Shown piece by piece: positions 18,094 through 25,756 of a stretch of 64,000 nucleotides of DNA (position 1 is the first letter of the stretch; every line of letters begins with the position of its first letter). Source of the stretch: Holophagales bacterium (lineage in GTDB: Bacteria > Acidobacteriota > Thermoanaerobaculia > Multivoradales > Multivoraceae). The notes beneath the pieces were generated by a model. That model was not told the DNA's origin, ran no database searches, and saw nothing but the letters and a program-made list of their open reading frames with translations. The stretch spans positions 62,001-126,000 of the forward strand of contig VYDI01000034.1 in assembly GCA_009843505.1 (NCBI GenBank), given 5' to 3'. The translations under genes and the position numbers were made by a program.

Positions 18094-19322
18094 GTCGCCT
18101 CGCCAGCGAACAACTCCAGCAGTCGTCCCGCCAGTTCATCCTTGGACTGCTTCGGAAACCGCTCGACTTCCCCGTTCCCACCGAAGACGACGACCTCGTT
18201 GTCGGCGGACTCGAAGCCGATGTCCGGGCGGGAGACGTCGTTGGCAACGATCCAGTGCGCCCCCTTCGCCTTCAGCTTGTCCCGCGCCGAGCGCTCCAGA
18301 TGTTCGGTCTCAGCAGCGAAACCGACGCGCAAGGCTCCCGGCGCCACAGTCGCCAGGCCGGCCAGCAGGTCCGGATTCTGTTCGAGCTCCAACACCAGAC
18401 CGTCTTCGCCCGACTTCTTCATCTTCTGCTCGGCGCACTCCCGGGGCCGGTAGTCGGCGACCGCGGCCGCCATGACCACCAGGTCCGCGTCGTGCGCCGC
18501 CTCGTGGAGCGCCGCCTCCATCTCGGCGGCCGAGACGACGTCGACCCGCCGCACGCCGGCGGGCGTCTCGAGCTTCACGGGGCCGGAGATCAGCGTGACC
18601 AGGGCGCCACGGATCGCCGCCTGGCACGCCAGCGCGAACCCCATGCGGCCGCTCGATCGATTTCCCAGGAAGCGCACCGGGTCGATCGCCTCGTAGGTCG
18701 GACCGGCGGTGACGACGATTCTCCTGCCGGCGAGGGGGCCGACGGGCGCGTCGTCTTTCGTCTCAGGCAGGGCCAGGACCCGGGAAACCGCCTCGACGAT
18801 CGCATCCGGCTCGGCCATGCGACCCCAGCCCCGCTCACCCGAAGCCAGGGCCCCCTCGACCGGACCCACCACTTCCACGCCGCGGTCCCGCAAAGTGGCG
18901 ACGCGAGCCTCAACCGCCGGCTTTCGCCACATGGCGTCATGCATCGCCGGAGCGACCACCACCGGCCCTTCGAACATCAGCGCGGTCGTGCTCAGGAAGT
19001 CGTCCGCCAGGCCCAGGGCCAAGCGAGCCAGCGTGTTCGCGGTCGCCGGTGCGACGCACAGCAGGTCGGCCCACTGCGCGGCTTCGACGTGCAGCTCCGC
19101 GCCGCCGCTGCCGCCGTCGCGCGCCAGGTACTCCTGGCCGTAGACCCGGTCGCCGCTCAACACCTCGAGCGTCAGGGGAGAGACGAAGCTCTCTGCGGCC
19201 AGGGTGGGCGCGCAGCGCACTTCGAGGCCGCGTTCCCGCAGCCGGCGAACCAGGTAAGCCCCCTTGTAGGCGGCAATACCGCCGGTGATCCCGAGGAGGA
19301 CTCTGGCCGCCCGTTCAGGCAC
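18090..19322 (-). CDS. coaBC: CoaBC, phosphopantothenoylcysteine synthase/decarboxylase
   Basis: Bifunctional enzyme giving 4'-phosphopantetheine for coenzyme A. The CoaC half has ITGGIAAYKGAYLVRRL, the VAPATANTLARLALGLADD region and PAMHDAMW. The CoaB half begins ITAGPTYEAIDPVRFLGNRSSGRMG. In the CoaC substrate lid, where Escherichia coli has ACGD, this protein has ASGE, so the Cys is Ser; other lineages also carry Ser there. Length 410 aa is normal. It follows rpoZ by 12 bases, a common order (gmk-rpoZ-coaBC). Confidence 0.95.
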   Translation of the reverse strand: MPERAARVLLGITGGIAAYKGAYLVRRLRERGLEVRCAPTLAAESFVSPLTLEVLSGDRVYGQEYLARDGGSGGAELHVEAAQWADLLCVAPATANTLARLALGLADDFLSTTALMFEGPVVVAPAMHDAMWRKPAVEARVATLRDRGVEVVGPVEGALASGERGWGRMAEPDAIVEAVSRVLALPETKDDAPVGPLAGRRIVVTAGPTYEAIDPVRFLGNRSSGRMGFALACQAAIRGALVTLISGPVKLETPAGVRRVDVVSAAEMEAALHEAAHDADLVVMAAAVADYRPRECAEQKMKKSGEDGLVLELEQNPDLLAGLATVAPGALRVGFAAETEHLERSARDKLKAKGAHWIVANDVSRPDIGFESADNEVVVFGGNGEVERFPKQSKDELAGRLLELFAGEAT

Positions 19323-19334
19323 GCGGTACCGCCC

Positions 19335-19607
19335 CTAGTTGACGGTACTGGGGGGACTCAGACCGGCGTTCTCCGCGTCCGTTCCGTCCTCGTCGGCGCC
19401 ATCCGTCTCCGAGGATTCGGGCGCCTCGCCGTAGTCCCATTCGACCAGTTCGTTCGCGATCTCTTTCATCGCATGCCGGGCGAACTTCGGACTTTCCCTC
19501 GGCATCCGTTCCTGGGCACCCCGAATCAGTTGCTCGGCCCGGCGCGCGGCCAGGAGCACGTAACGGAACTTGCTGTCGATCTTCTCAGGAATACGGTCCA
19601 TGTGCAT
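19335..19607 (-). CDS. rpoZ: RNA polymerase omega subunit
   Basis: Small subunit that helps assemble RNA polymerase and binds ppGpp in some species. The conserved core, SKFRYVLLAARRAEQLIRG, is near residue 11, followed by KFARHAMKEIANELV and then an acidic, variable tail. From ATG 19607 the product is 90 residues; ATG 19601 is nearly as good. The start lies inside the gmk 3' end (23-base overlap), so they are coupled. An open frame runs further upstream within gmk, but that is shadow. The gmk-rpoZ pairing supports the call. Confidence 0.9.
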   Translation of the reverse strand: MHMDRIPEKIDSKFRYVLLAARRAEQLIRGAQERMPRESPKFARHAMKEIANELVEWDYGEAPESSETDGADEDGTDAENAGLSPPSTVN

Positions 19608-20283
19608 GAAAGTCCGCGAGAACGCGGTTGACGCGTTCTCGCATCCGCCCCCTTCGCTGTCGTTTCTCGAGAATGATGGCCGCCAGGATTCTGCTGGCCG
19701 CCTCAGCGCGGTCATTGACAATAACATAGTCATAGTCCCAGACGCGGTCCACCTCGGCGAGCGAACCGGCCAGTCGCTGCGTGATCTCGGGCGCGTCGTC
19801 CAGATCCCGCCCCCGCAGTCGCGACACGAGGGCCTCGTAGCTGGGCGGCATCACGAAGATCCCCCAGACCGCTGTCCGGAGGACGCCTTCGGCGCCGCCC
19901 GGCAACGACATCACCTGCTTCGCGCCCTGCACGTCGATGTCGAGCAGGACGTCGACTCCTCGCTCGACGCGCGGCAGCACCTCGTCCACCGCCGTGCCGT
20001 AGAGATGGCCGTGAACCTCCGCCCACTCAAGGAACTGGCCATCGGCCACCATCCGCTCGAAGGTACTCCGATCGACGAAGTGGTAGTCGTGCCCGTCCCG
20101 CTCGTTCTCGCGCGGACGGCGAGTCGTGTGGCTGATCGAGAACTCGACGCCGTCGACGAGCCTCATGCCGTGGTGGACCAGGGTGGTCTTGCCGGCGCCC
20201 GACGGCGCCGAGAGAATGAACAACTCCCCCCTGGGGACGACCGGCTCGCCCCCCGCGTCCGGCTCTTTGTCCACGCCCTTCAT
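19585..20283 (-). CDS. gmk: Guanylate kinase
   Basis: Phosphorylates GMP to GDP. The P-loop SAPSGAGKTTLV is near residue 25, followed by the GMP-binding SISHTTRRPRENERDGHDYHFV block and the LDIDVQGAKQV motif. From ATG 20283 the protein is 232 aa, slightly longer than usual owing to a short N-terminal stretch. Upstream in-frame codons to 20376 overlap yicC and are not conserved. It follows yicC by 10 bases. Confidence 0.95.
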   Translation of the reverse strand: MKGVDKEPDAGGEPVVPRGELFILSAPSGAGKTTLVHHGMRLVDGVEFSISHTTRRPRENERDGHDYHFVDRSTFERMVADGQFLEWAEVHGHLYGTAVDEVLPRVERGVDVLLDIDVQGAKQVMSLPGGAEGVLRTAVWGIFVMPPSYEALVSRLRGRDLDDAPEITQRLAGSLAEVDRVWDYDYVIVNDRAEAASRILAAIILEKRQRRGRMRERVNRVLADFHAHGPYS

Positions 20284-20293
20284 CTGCCCGCAG

Positions 20294-21172
20294 TCATTCG
20301 ACGTTCTGCGCCTGTTCGCGCAACTGCTCGCACAGCACCTTACCTTCGACCACCCCTCGCTGCATCTCGAGATCACGGCACTTGGAGCCGACCGTGTTGA
20401 GTTCGCGCAGGATCTCCTGGCTCAGGAACACGAGCCGGCGCCCGACCGCGCCGCTTTCCTCGATCACCGCCTTGAAGCCCTCCAGATGGCCATCGAGGCG
20501 CTCCAGCTCTTCGGAAGTGTCGCTGCGCTCCACGAGCAGGGCGACTTCCTGAACCACCCGAGCCGGGTCGAGCGGGCCGCCGATTCCAAGCAGTTCGCCA
20601 ACCCGGCGCTCGAGTTCGCCCGCTGCCTCGCCGACGACCTCGCTCCGGCGCGCCGCCAGAGCTCCGACGCAGGCGCGGAGGGAGGCCAGGTGCTCCTTCA
20701 ACGAGTCGGCGAGAACCTGCCCTTCCCGTTCCCGCTCGAGGACCAGAGAGGCAACCGCGCGCCGGCATGTTGCGACCACGAGCTCCCGCTCCGCCGGACC
20801 CGAGGCGCCGTCTCCCGATTCGTGCCGGAGTGTCCGGATCGCCGAGAGGAGCTCCCCGGCGCTCAGCTCCGCGCTGACGATGCCCCGTCGCCGCCAGCGC
20901 CGTACAGTCTGCTGCAGGCGTTCCACGACCGCGTCGGTCTCGTCGAGGCCGGCCGTCTCCCATGCCGGCTCCGCCTCGACGCCGATCTCCACGCGGCCCC
21001 GCCTGACTTCTTCCGCGACCACGGTCCGCAGCTCGGGTTCGAGAGTCCTGAACGGGCTCCGCACGCGGACCGCGACATCCAGGCCCCGATGATTCACCGA
21101 CCGTGCCGTCACGGTCACCCGATGACGGCGGTCGATCACCGACGCCTCGCCGTAGCCGGTCATGCTCCTCAC
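20294..21172 (-). CDS. yicC: YicC-family endoribonuclease
   Basis: YicC proteins are endoribonucleases implicated in decay of small RNAs and mRNAs. The start VRSMTGYGEASV and the C-terminal EELERLDGHLEGFK and KCRDLEMQ regions are typical. I use GTG 21172, because it gives the family N terminus (normally M-[IV]-R-S-M-T-G-[YF]-G) and overlaps the lpxB stop exactly as GTGA; the longer start at 21199 lies inside lpxB. The 292-aa length is normal. The yicC-gmk-rpoZ-coaBC order is widely conserved. Confidence 0.93.
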   Translation of the reverse strand: MRSMTGYGEASVIDRRHRVTVTARSVNHRGLDVAVRVRSPFRTLEPELRTVVAEEVRRGRVEIGVEAEPAWETAGLDETDAVVERLQQTVRRWRRRGIVSAELSAGELLSAIRTLRHESGDGASGPAERELVVATCRRAVASLVLEREREGQVLADSLKEHLASLRACVGALAARRSEVVGEAAGELERRVGELLGIGGPLDPARVVQEVALLVERSDTSEELERLDGHLEGFKAVIEESGAVGRRLVFLSQEILRELNTVGSKCRDLEMQRGVVEGKVLCEQLREQAQNVE

Positions 21173-22389
21173 GGCCGGGCTGTCCCTTCGGGGCCCCAAC
21201 GCTCGACCGGCTCTTCCACGAGCCCCAGTTCCTCAAGCAGGCAAGCGGCCGCTCGTTCGCTCGCTCCCGACTCTCCAAGGGCCGGCCGCAGTTCGGCCAG
21301 CCCCTTGCGCATGGCGTCGATGCGGCTTCGCCGACCCAGCAGACTGGACGCCGCGGCGGCAATCCGTTCGGGATCCGCCTCCGCCTGAAGCAGTTCCGGC
21401 ACCACCTGGCGGCCGAGCACCAGATTGACCAGGCTGACGAACGGCAGATCCACCAGGAGACGACCAATCGCGTAGGTCAGCGGGGACACACGGTAGACCA
21501 CGACCATGGGCGTTCCGAGCAGCCCGACCTCGAGGGTCGCCGTGCCGGAAGCGCAGAGCGCGAGGTGGGAACCCGCGACCGCCGCAAACCGGCCGGTGCG
21601 CACGACGTCCACCTCCTCTGGGTCCAGTGGTCCGTCGGCGATCAGGCGCCGCGCCAGTTCCGAATCGACCGTGGGCGCCAGGATCAGACGAACCTGGCCG
21701 GCGCCTTCCGCTCTCCCAACCAGCGCGGCGGCGGCCCGCAGCATGGGCGGCAGGATCCGCCGCACCTCGCTGTTGCGCGAACCCGGCAGGAGCGCCAGCA
21801 CGGGTCCCTCCGGCAAGCCGTCCTGCCGGTCCCATACCGACTCGAGTTCCGGCACGTCGTCGACCAGCGGGTGTCCCACGTGATCCACGTGGAGTTCATG
21901 TCCCCGGTACACGTCGACCTCGAACGGGAAGAGCACGAGCATGCGATCGACGAGATGCGCGATCGTCCGTATCCGCCGCCGCCGCCACGCCCACACCTGC
22001 GGCGAGACGTAGTACAGCACCGGTATGCCGCGGCGGCGCAGGCGGCGTGCCAACCGCAGGTTGAAGTCAGGGAAGTCGACCAGAACGGCCAGGCTCGGCC
22101 GGCGCGTCTCGGAAGCCAGCAACAGCTTGCGAAACACGCGGCGGATGCGCGGCAACTCGCGGGCAACCTCGGCGATGCCGACGACCGCGACCTCGTCGCT
22201 GTGCGCAACGGGATCCAGTCCGGCCGCGGCCATCGCGTCGCCCCCGAGCCCGAAGAACTGGATGTGCCCGCGGCGCCCGGCCAGACGGGCAGCCGCCTCC
22301 ATGAGTGCCGCGGCATGGCGGTCGCCAGAGGCCTCGCCGGCGGAGATCAGCACCAAGGCATTCAGGGGATCGGCGTTGGCGGCGACCAT
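21169..22389 (-). CDS. lpxB: Lipid-A-disaccharide synthase
   Basis: Joins UDP-diacylglucosamine and lipid X to make the lipid A disaccharide, on the inner face of the cytoplasmic membrane. The N-terminal LISAGEASGDRHAAALM signature, the FVDFPDFN-type segment (LVDFPDFNLRLA), YYVSPQVWAWRRRR and HVDHVGHPLVDD are all present. Length 406 aa is slightly over the family norm. It shows that the host has an LPS-type outer membrane. It overlaps the small membrane gene upstream by 28 bases and yicC downstream by 4. Confidence 0.96.
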   Translation of the reverse strand: MVAANADPLNALVLISAGEASGDRHAAALMEAAARLAGRRGHIQFFGLGGDAMAAAGLDPVAHSDEVAVVGIAEVARELPRIRRVFRKLLLASETRRPSLAVLVDFPDFNLRLARRLRRRGIPVLYYVSPQVWAWRRRRIRTIAHLVDRMLVLFPFEVDVYRGHELHVDHVGHPLVDDVPELESVWDRQDGLPEGPVLALLPGSRNSEVRRILPPMLRAAAALVGRAEGAGQVRLILAPTVDSELARRLIADGPLDPEEVDVVRTGRFAAVAGSHLALCASGTATLEVGLLGTPMVVVYRVSPLTYAIGRLLVDLPFVSLVNLVLGRQVVPELLQAEADPERIAAAASSLLGRRSRIDAMRKGLAELRPALGESGASERAAACLLEELGLVEEPVERWGPEGTARP

Positions 22390-22559
22390 GGGAACGGGAA
22401 CATCAACCAGGCGAGCACCAGGCCACCGCCGACCATGCCGATCATCATCTGCAGGAAGAGCCGCGCCCTGTCCCTGAATCGCCGCCGCCAGAGCACGGCA
22501 AAGAACAGGCTGACCTGTAGGGCATAGATCACCATCAAGGCAAAGTGACTCGTCAACAC
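22362..22559 (-). CDS. Small two-helix membrane protein before lpxB
   Basis: The 65-residue product has two hydrophobic segments (about 6-24 and 36-55) separated by a basic loop (WRRRFRDRARL), as in a real hairpin membrane protein. GTG 22559 has AAGGA 8 bases upstream (inside the end of the preceding gene, whose stop is 4 bases before). The 3' end overlaps lpxB by 28 bases. I do not recognise a family. Context suggests a role near envelope or lipid A synthesis, but this is only positional. Confidence 0.6.
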   Translation of the reverse strand: MLTSHFALMVIYALQVSLFFAVLWRRRFRDRARLFLQMMIGMVGGGLVLAWLMFPFPWSPPTPIP

Positions 22560-22563
22560 CGGA

Positions 22564-22977
22564 TCAGTCCTTCGAGCCGCTGGCGATGTCCCAGGCGTCT
22601 AGTACGGCGAGCAGATTCAGCAGCCCGGCGGTGAGCAGGAACGCCTTGCCGTACTCGAACGTCGAAGAGAGGATGTCGCCCTCGTACTCCACGAGGTAGC
22701 GGGCAAAGAAGTAGGGAGCCCCGGCGCCCATCGAGCTCAGCGTCGCAAGACGGCTGAGCGGCTGCTCGGGGATGACGACGTAGAGGTGGCCCTTCAGCCA
22801 GCACCCGAACAGGAACGAGAAAAGGACGACGCCGCAGACGACGGCGGCCCGGCGAGGCTTCTTCAGTAGCAGGTGACCGGACCCGGGCACGACCCAGGCC
22901 GCGACCGCCACCAGAATCTGCCAGGCGAGCCCCGGAGGTTGCGAGGGGGAGCCGGCAGGAGGCGGAGTCGTCGTCAT
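22564..22977 (-). CDS. DUF6677-like small membrane protein
   Basis: A 137-residue protein with about three or four hydrophobic segments. The motif WVVPGSGHLLLKKPRRAAVV is near residue 33; this VPG.GH...K...A pattern is typical of small membrane proteins seen in Acidobacteriota (DUF6677 type), but my family name is from memory. It leads the leftward run that continues with the small membrane gene and lpxB. No promoter stands out upstream. Confidence 0.65.
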   Translation of the reverse strand: MTTTPPPAGSPSQPPGLAWQILVAVAAWVVPGSGHLLLKKPRRAAVVCGVVLFSFLFGCWLKGHLYVVIPEQPLSRLATLSSMGAGAPYFFARYLVEYEGDILSSTFEYGKAFLLTAGLLNLLAVLDAWDIASGSKD

Positions 22978-23037
22978 GCGTGCGCGGCGGCGGGCTCGAC
23001 CACGGGACCTGGCTGTCTCTCTCAGCCCCGGGCGGAC

Positions 23038-23361
23038 CTACTCGTCGGAGTTGAGGCGTTCCCTGAGTTCCTTGCCGGGCTTGAAGTAGGGAATCTTCTT
23101 GGACGGAACGTCGACCCGGGCGCCGGTCTTCGGATTTCGGCCGATCCGGGAACCCCGTTCGCGAATGCGAAAGCTCCCGAATCCGCGAAGCTCGATCTTG
23201 TCGCCGTCCTTCAGGGAGTCGACGATGCTCTCGAAGACCGTGCTGACGATGACCTCGGCGTCCTTCTTGGTGAGGTTCGCGCTACGCGCCACCTCCTCGA
23301 CCAACTGTGCCTTCGTCACCCCGTGGCGGATGTCGGAAGGGAACTGGATCGCGTCTTTCAT
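23038..23361 (-). CDS. HU/IHF-family DNA-binding protein
   Basis: Histone-like DNA-bending protein. After a 14-residue N-terminal extension, the family pattern is plain: VTKAQLVEEVARSANLTKKD, then the arm region GFGSFRIRERGSRIGRNPKTG and the PYFKPGKELRERL end. The length (107 aa) and arm sequence suit an IHF-beta-like member, but HU versus IHF cannot be settled. It lies 30 bases after rpsA with a strong GGGAGGAG ribosome site. The rpsA-ihfB pairing is the same as in proteobacteria. Confidence 0.92.
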   Translation of the reverse strand: MKDAIQFPSDIRHGVTKAQLVEEVARSANLTKKDAEVIVSTVFESIVDSLKDGDKIELRGFGSFRIRERGSRIGRNPKTGARVDVPSKKIPYFKPGKELRERLNSDE

Positions 23362-23391
23362 TCTCGGCTCCTCCCACAGGTCCAGCAGGTT

Positions 23392-25548
23392 CTAGCGCGC
23401 CTCCGATTCCTCGTCCGATGGACTCTCGCTGGCAGCCGCTTCCGCCTCGGCCTCATCGGCCTCATCGGCCTCGTCGACCTGGCTGGCTTCAGCGGCCTGG
23501 CTGGCTTCACCGGCCTCCTCGGCCTCATCGACCTGGTCGGCTTCACCGGCCTGGCTGGCTTCACCGGCCTCGCTGGCTTCAGCGACCTCGTCGGCCTCCG
23601 AAGCGTCTGCGCTCACCTCGGCGACGTCTTCCGGCACCGCTTCCGGCGGTTCTTCCATCCCGGACGCCTCGATCTCCCCGGTCGCGTCCTCTTCGCCGGC
23701 GTCCTTCGCCGCTTGCTCTTCCTCACCGGCTTCCGCCGCCGCGTGCTCTTCCTCGCCGGCTTCCGCCGCCGCAGCCGCTTCCTCCGCCGCGGCGCGAGCC
23801 GCGGCCAGTTTCCGCTCGCGCTCCGCCGACAGCTCCTCGGCCTCTTCGTCGCTCAGCTCGGTCACACCGCGCAACGTCAGCCCGACCTTCTTGTCTTCGT
23901 CCTCGATCCGGAGGATGCGCGCACGAACGAACTCCCCGATCCGGTAGTGGTCCTCGAGCTTGCCGCCCGGGACATCCACCTCGCTGACGTGCGCCAGACC
24001 TTCCAGCCCGTCGTAGACGTCGATGAAGAGGCCGAAGTCGGTCACGTTGACCACCCTGCCGACGATGTCGTCGCCGACGCTGTGGCCATCCACGAAGTCC
24101 TGCCACTCGTTCGGCAGGAAGTCCTTGATCGAGAGCGACACTCGCTGGCCCGTGACGTCGATGTTGGTGATCCGGGCCCGGACGGCGTCGCCCCTGGCGA
24201 GGACTTCGCTCGGATGCTTGACCCGCTTCGTCCAGCTCATGTCCGAGACGTGGACCAGCCCGTCGATCTCCTCCGTGATCTCCACGAAGGCGCCGAACTC
24301 GGTCAGGTTCCTCACGCGGCCCTCCACGATCGTGCCGACCGGGAAGCGCGCCGCCAGGTCCTCCCAGGGATTCGACTCGACCTGGCGCAGGGACAGGCTG
24401 ATCCGGCGCTGGCTCATGTCGAGCTCCGAGACGATCGCATCGACCTCCTGGCCGACGCTGACGATCTTGGACGGCGGCACGACCTTCTTCGTCCACGACA
24501 TCTCGCTCACGTGAACCAGGCCTTCGACACCCTCCTCCAGCTCGACGAAGGCGCCGTAGTCCACCAGGCTGACGACGCGGCCCCGCACTCGCGAGCCCAG
24601 GGGATACTTCTTGTCGACCAGGGTCCACGGATCCTCGGTGGTCTGCTTGTAGCCGAGGGAAACGCGCTCGGTCTCGGGATCGAAACGCAGAACGACGACT
24701 TCGACCTCGTCACCGACGCCGAAATGCTCCGAAGGATGGTTCACGCGGCCCCAGGAAATGTCCGTGATGTGAAGCAGGCCGTCGATTCCGCCCAGGTCGA
24801 CGAACACGCCGTAGTCGGTGATGTTCTTGACCACGCCAGGAAGCCGCACGCCCTCCTTGAGCTTGGTCAGGGTCTCGGCCTTCTTCTTGGCGTACTCCTT
24901 CTCGAGCACGGCCCTGCGCGACAGCACGATGTTGTTGCGGCGACGGTCCAGGCTGATGACCTTGAACTCGAGTTCCTCACCCTTGAACGACTCGAGGTAC
25001 TTGACCGGCTTGATGTCGACCAGTGAGCCCGGCAGGAACGCGCGCAGACCGACGTCGACCGTCAGCCCTCCCTTGATCCGGTCGATCACACGGCCCTTGA
25101 TCACCTTGCCTTCCTTGAAGCTCGTCTCGACCTGGGCCCAGATGCGCATGCGCTCGGCCTTGACCTTCGAGAGCATCACGTGCCCGTCGGCGCCTTCCGT
25201 CTGCTCGAGCAGGACCTCGACCTCGTCGCCGACACTGACCTGGAGCTTGTCCTCCCGGGAGCTGAACTCGTGAATCGGTACCAGCCCCTCGGACTTGTAG
25301 CCGACATCCACGACGACGTCGTTGGCAGTGATCGCGATTACGGTTCCGGAGACGATCTCACCTTCGTTGAGATGCCGCATGCTGTCGTCGTACATCTCGA
25401 CGAGCTGTTCGTAGGACAGGTTGTCCCCGTCCTGTACCTGCGCCTCCGGCGGAGGCGCCTTTGCGGAGGGCACTTCCGGTGGAAGCGCCTTTGCGGAGGG
25501 CGCTTCCGGTGGAAGCGCCTTTGGCGTGTGTTCTTCAGTGGGTTCCAT
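23392..25548 (-). CDS. rpsA: 30S ribosomal protein S1 with repetitive acidic tail
   Basis: S1 brings mRNA to the 30S subunit. Six S1 domains are visible in order, from GEIVSGTVIAITANDVVVDVG to GDDIVGRVVNVTDFGLFIDV; domains 3-6 have the full VEG/DGLVH(V/I)S motif. ATG 25548 follows AGGAA closely; the in-frame region up to 25644 lies in the leader. The N terminus carries three copies of a KALPPEAPSA-like decapeptide. After domain 6 there are about 140 residues made mostly of A, E, S, D and Q in a repeated EAxQAxEA pattern. The acidic tail is much longer than in common S1 proteins. Its promoter is at 25689-25717 and its leader would be about 134 nt. Confidence 0.95.
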   Translation of the reverse strand: MEPTEEHTPKALPPEAPSAKALPPEVPSAKAPPPEAQVQDGDNLSYEQLVEMYDDSMRHLNEGEIVSGTVIAITANDVVVDVGYKSEGLVPIHEFSSREDKLQVSVGDEVEVLLEQTEGADGHVMLSKVKAERMRIWAQVETSFKEGKVIKGRVIDRIKGGLTVDVGLRAFLPGSLVDIKPVKYLESFKGEELEFKVISLDRRRNNIVLSRRAVLEKEYAKKKAETLTKLKEGVRLPGVVKNITDYGVFVDLGGIDGLLHITDISWGRVNHPSEHFGVGDEVEVVVLRFDPETERVSLGYKQTTEDPWTLVDKKYPLGSRVRGRVVSLVDYGAFVELEEGVEGLVHVSEMSWTKKVVPPSKIVSVGQEVDAIVSELDMSQRRISLSLRQVESNPWEDLAARFPVGTIVEGRVRNLTEFGAFVEITEEIDGLVHVSDMSWTKRVKHPSEVLARGDAVRARITNIDVTGQRVSLSIKDFLPNEWQDFVDGHSVGDDIVGRVVNVTDFGLFIDVYDGLEGLAHVSEVDVPGGKLEDHYRIGEFVRARILRIEDEDKKVGLTLRGVTELSDEEAEELSAERERKLAAARAAAEEAAAAAEAGEEEHAAAEAGEEEQAAKDAGEEDATGEIEASGMEEPPEAVPEDVAEVSADASEADEVAEASEAGEASQAGEADQVDEAEEAGEASQAAEASQVDEADEADEAEAEAAASESPSDEESEAR
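25457..25523 (-). repeat. Tandem 30-base repeat in the 5' end of rpsA
   Basis: Two near-perfect 30-base units (25457-25486 and 25487-25516) and a partial third encode the decapeptide repeat after the S1 start. They differ at a single base, suggesting recent slippage or duplication. Confidence 0.75.
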
Positions 25549-25688
25549 GGGTTCCTGTGTTCTCGCCGCGGTTCTCTCCCCCGCAGCGGTAGGCGTTTCT
25601 AGGTGCTTCGGACGGCGACAATCGACCCCTGGACGAACCACCACTGGCAGTCGCCTGAGGACGAACCGGCGCCGGGGTCAGACGAACA

Positions 25689-25717
25689 AGTATAGGGACG
25701 CGGCACTGAGCGGTCAA
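25689..25717 (-). promoter_or_regulatory. Sigma-70-type promoter of rpsA
   Basis: On the minus strand TTGACC (-35), a 17-base spacer and TATACT (-10) match the consensus at 5 of 6 positions each. The start would be near 25682, giving a leader of about 134 nt, in which S1 autoregulation could act. This is one of the two best full promoters in the window. Confidence 0.75.
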
Positions 25718-25756
25718 CCGTTCGGCGGTTCGTCGCCAGAGTCGATTCGACCGCCC

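Noticed and set aside
23440..23600. CRISPR-like array in the repetitive stretch
   Set aside because: Units are short, imperfect and in frame with rpsA; no spacers.
22873..25026. 717-codon plus-strand frame with GLAGFTGL-type repeats
   Set aside because: The collagen- or leucine-repeat look is the reverse reading of the S1 acidic tail; rpsA on the minus strand has six clear S1 domains.
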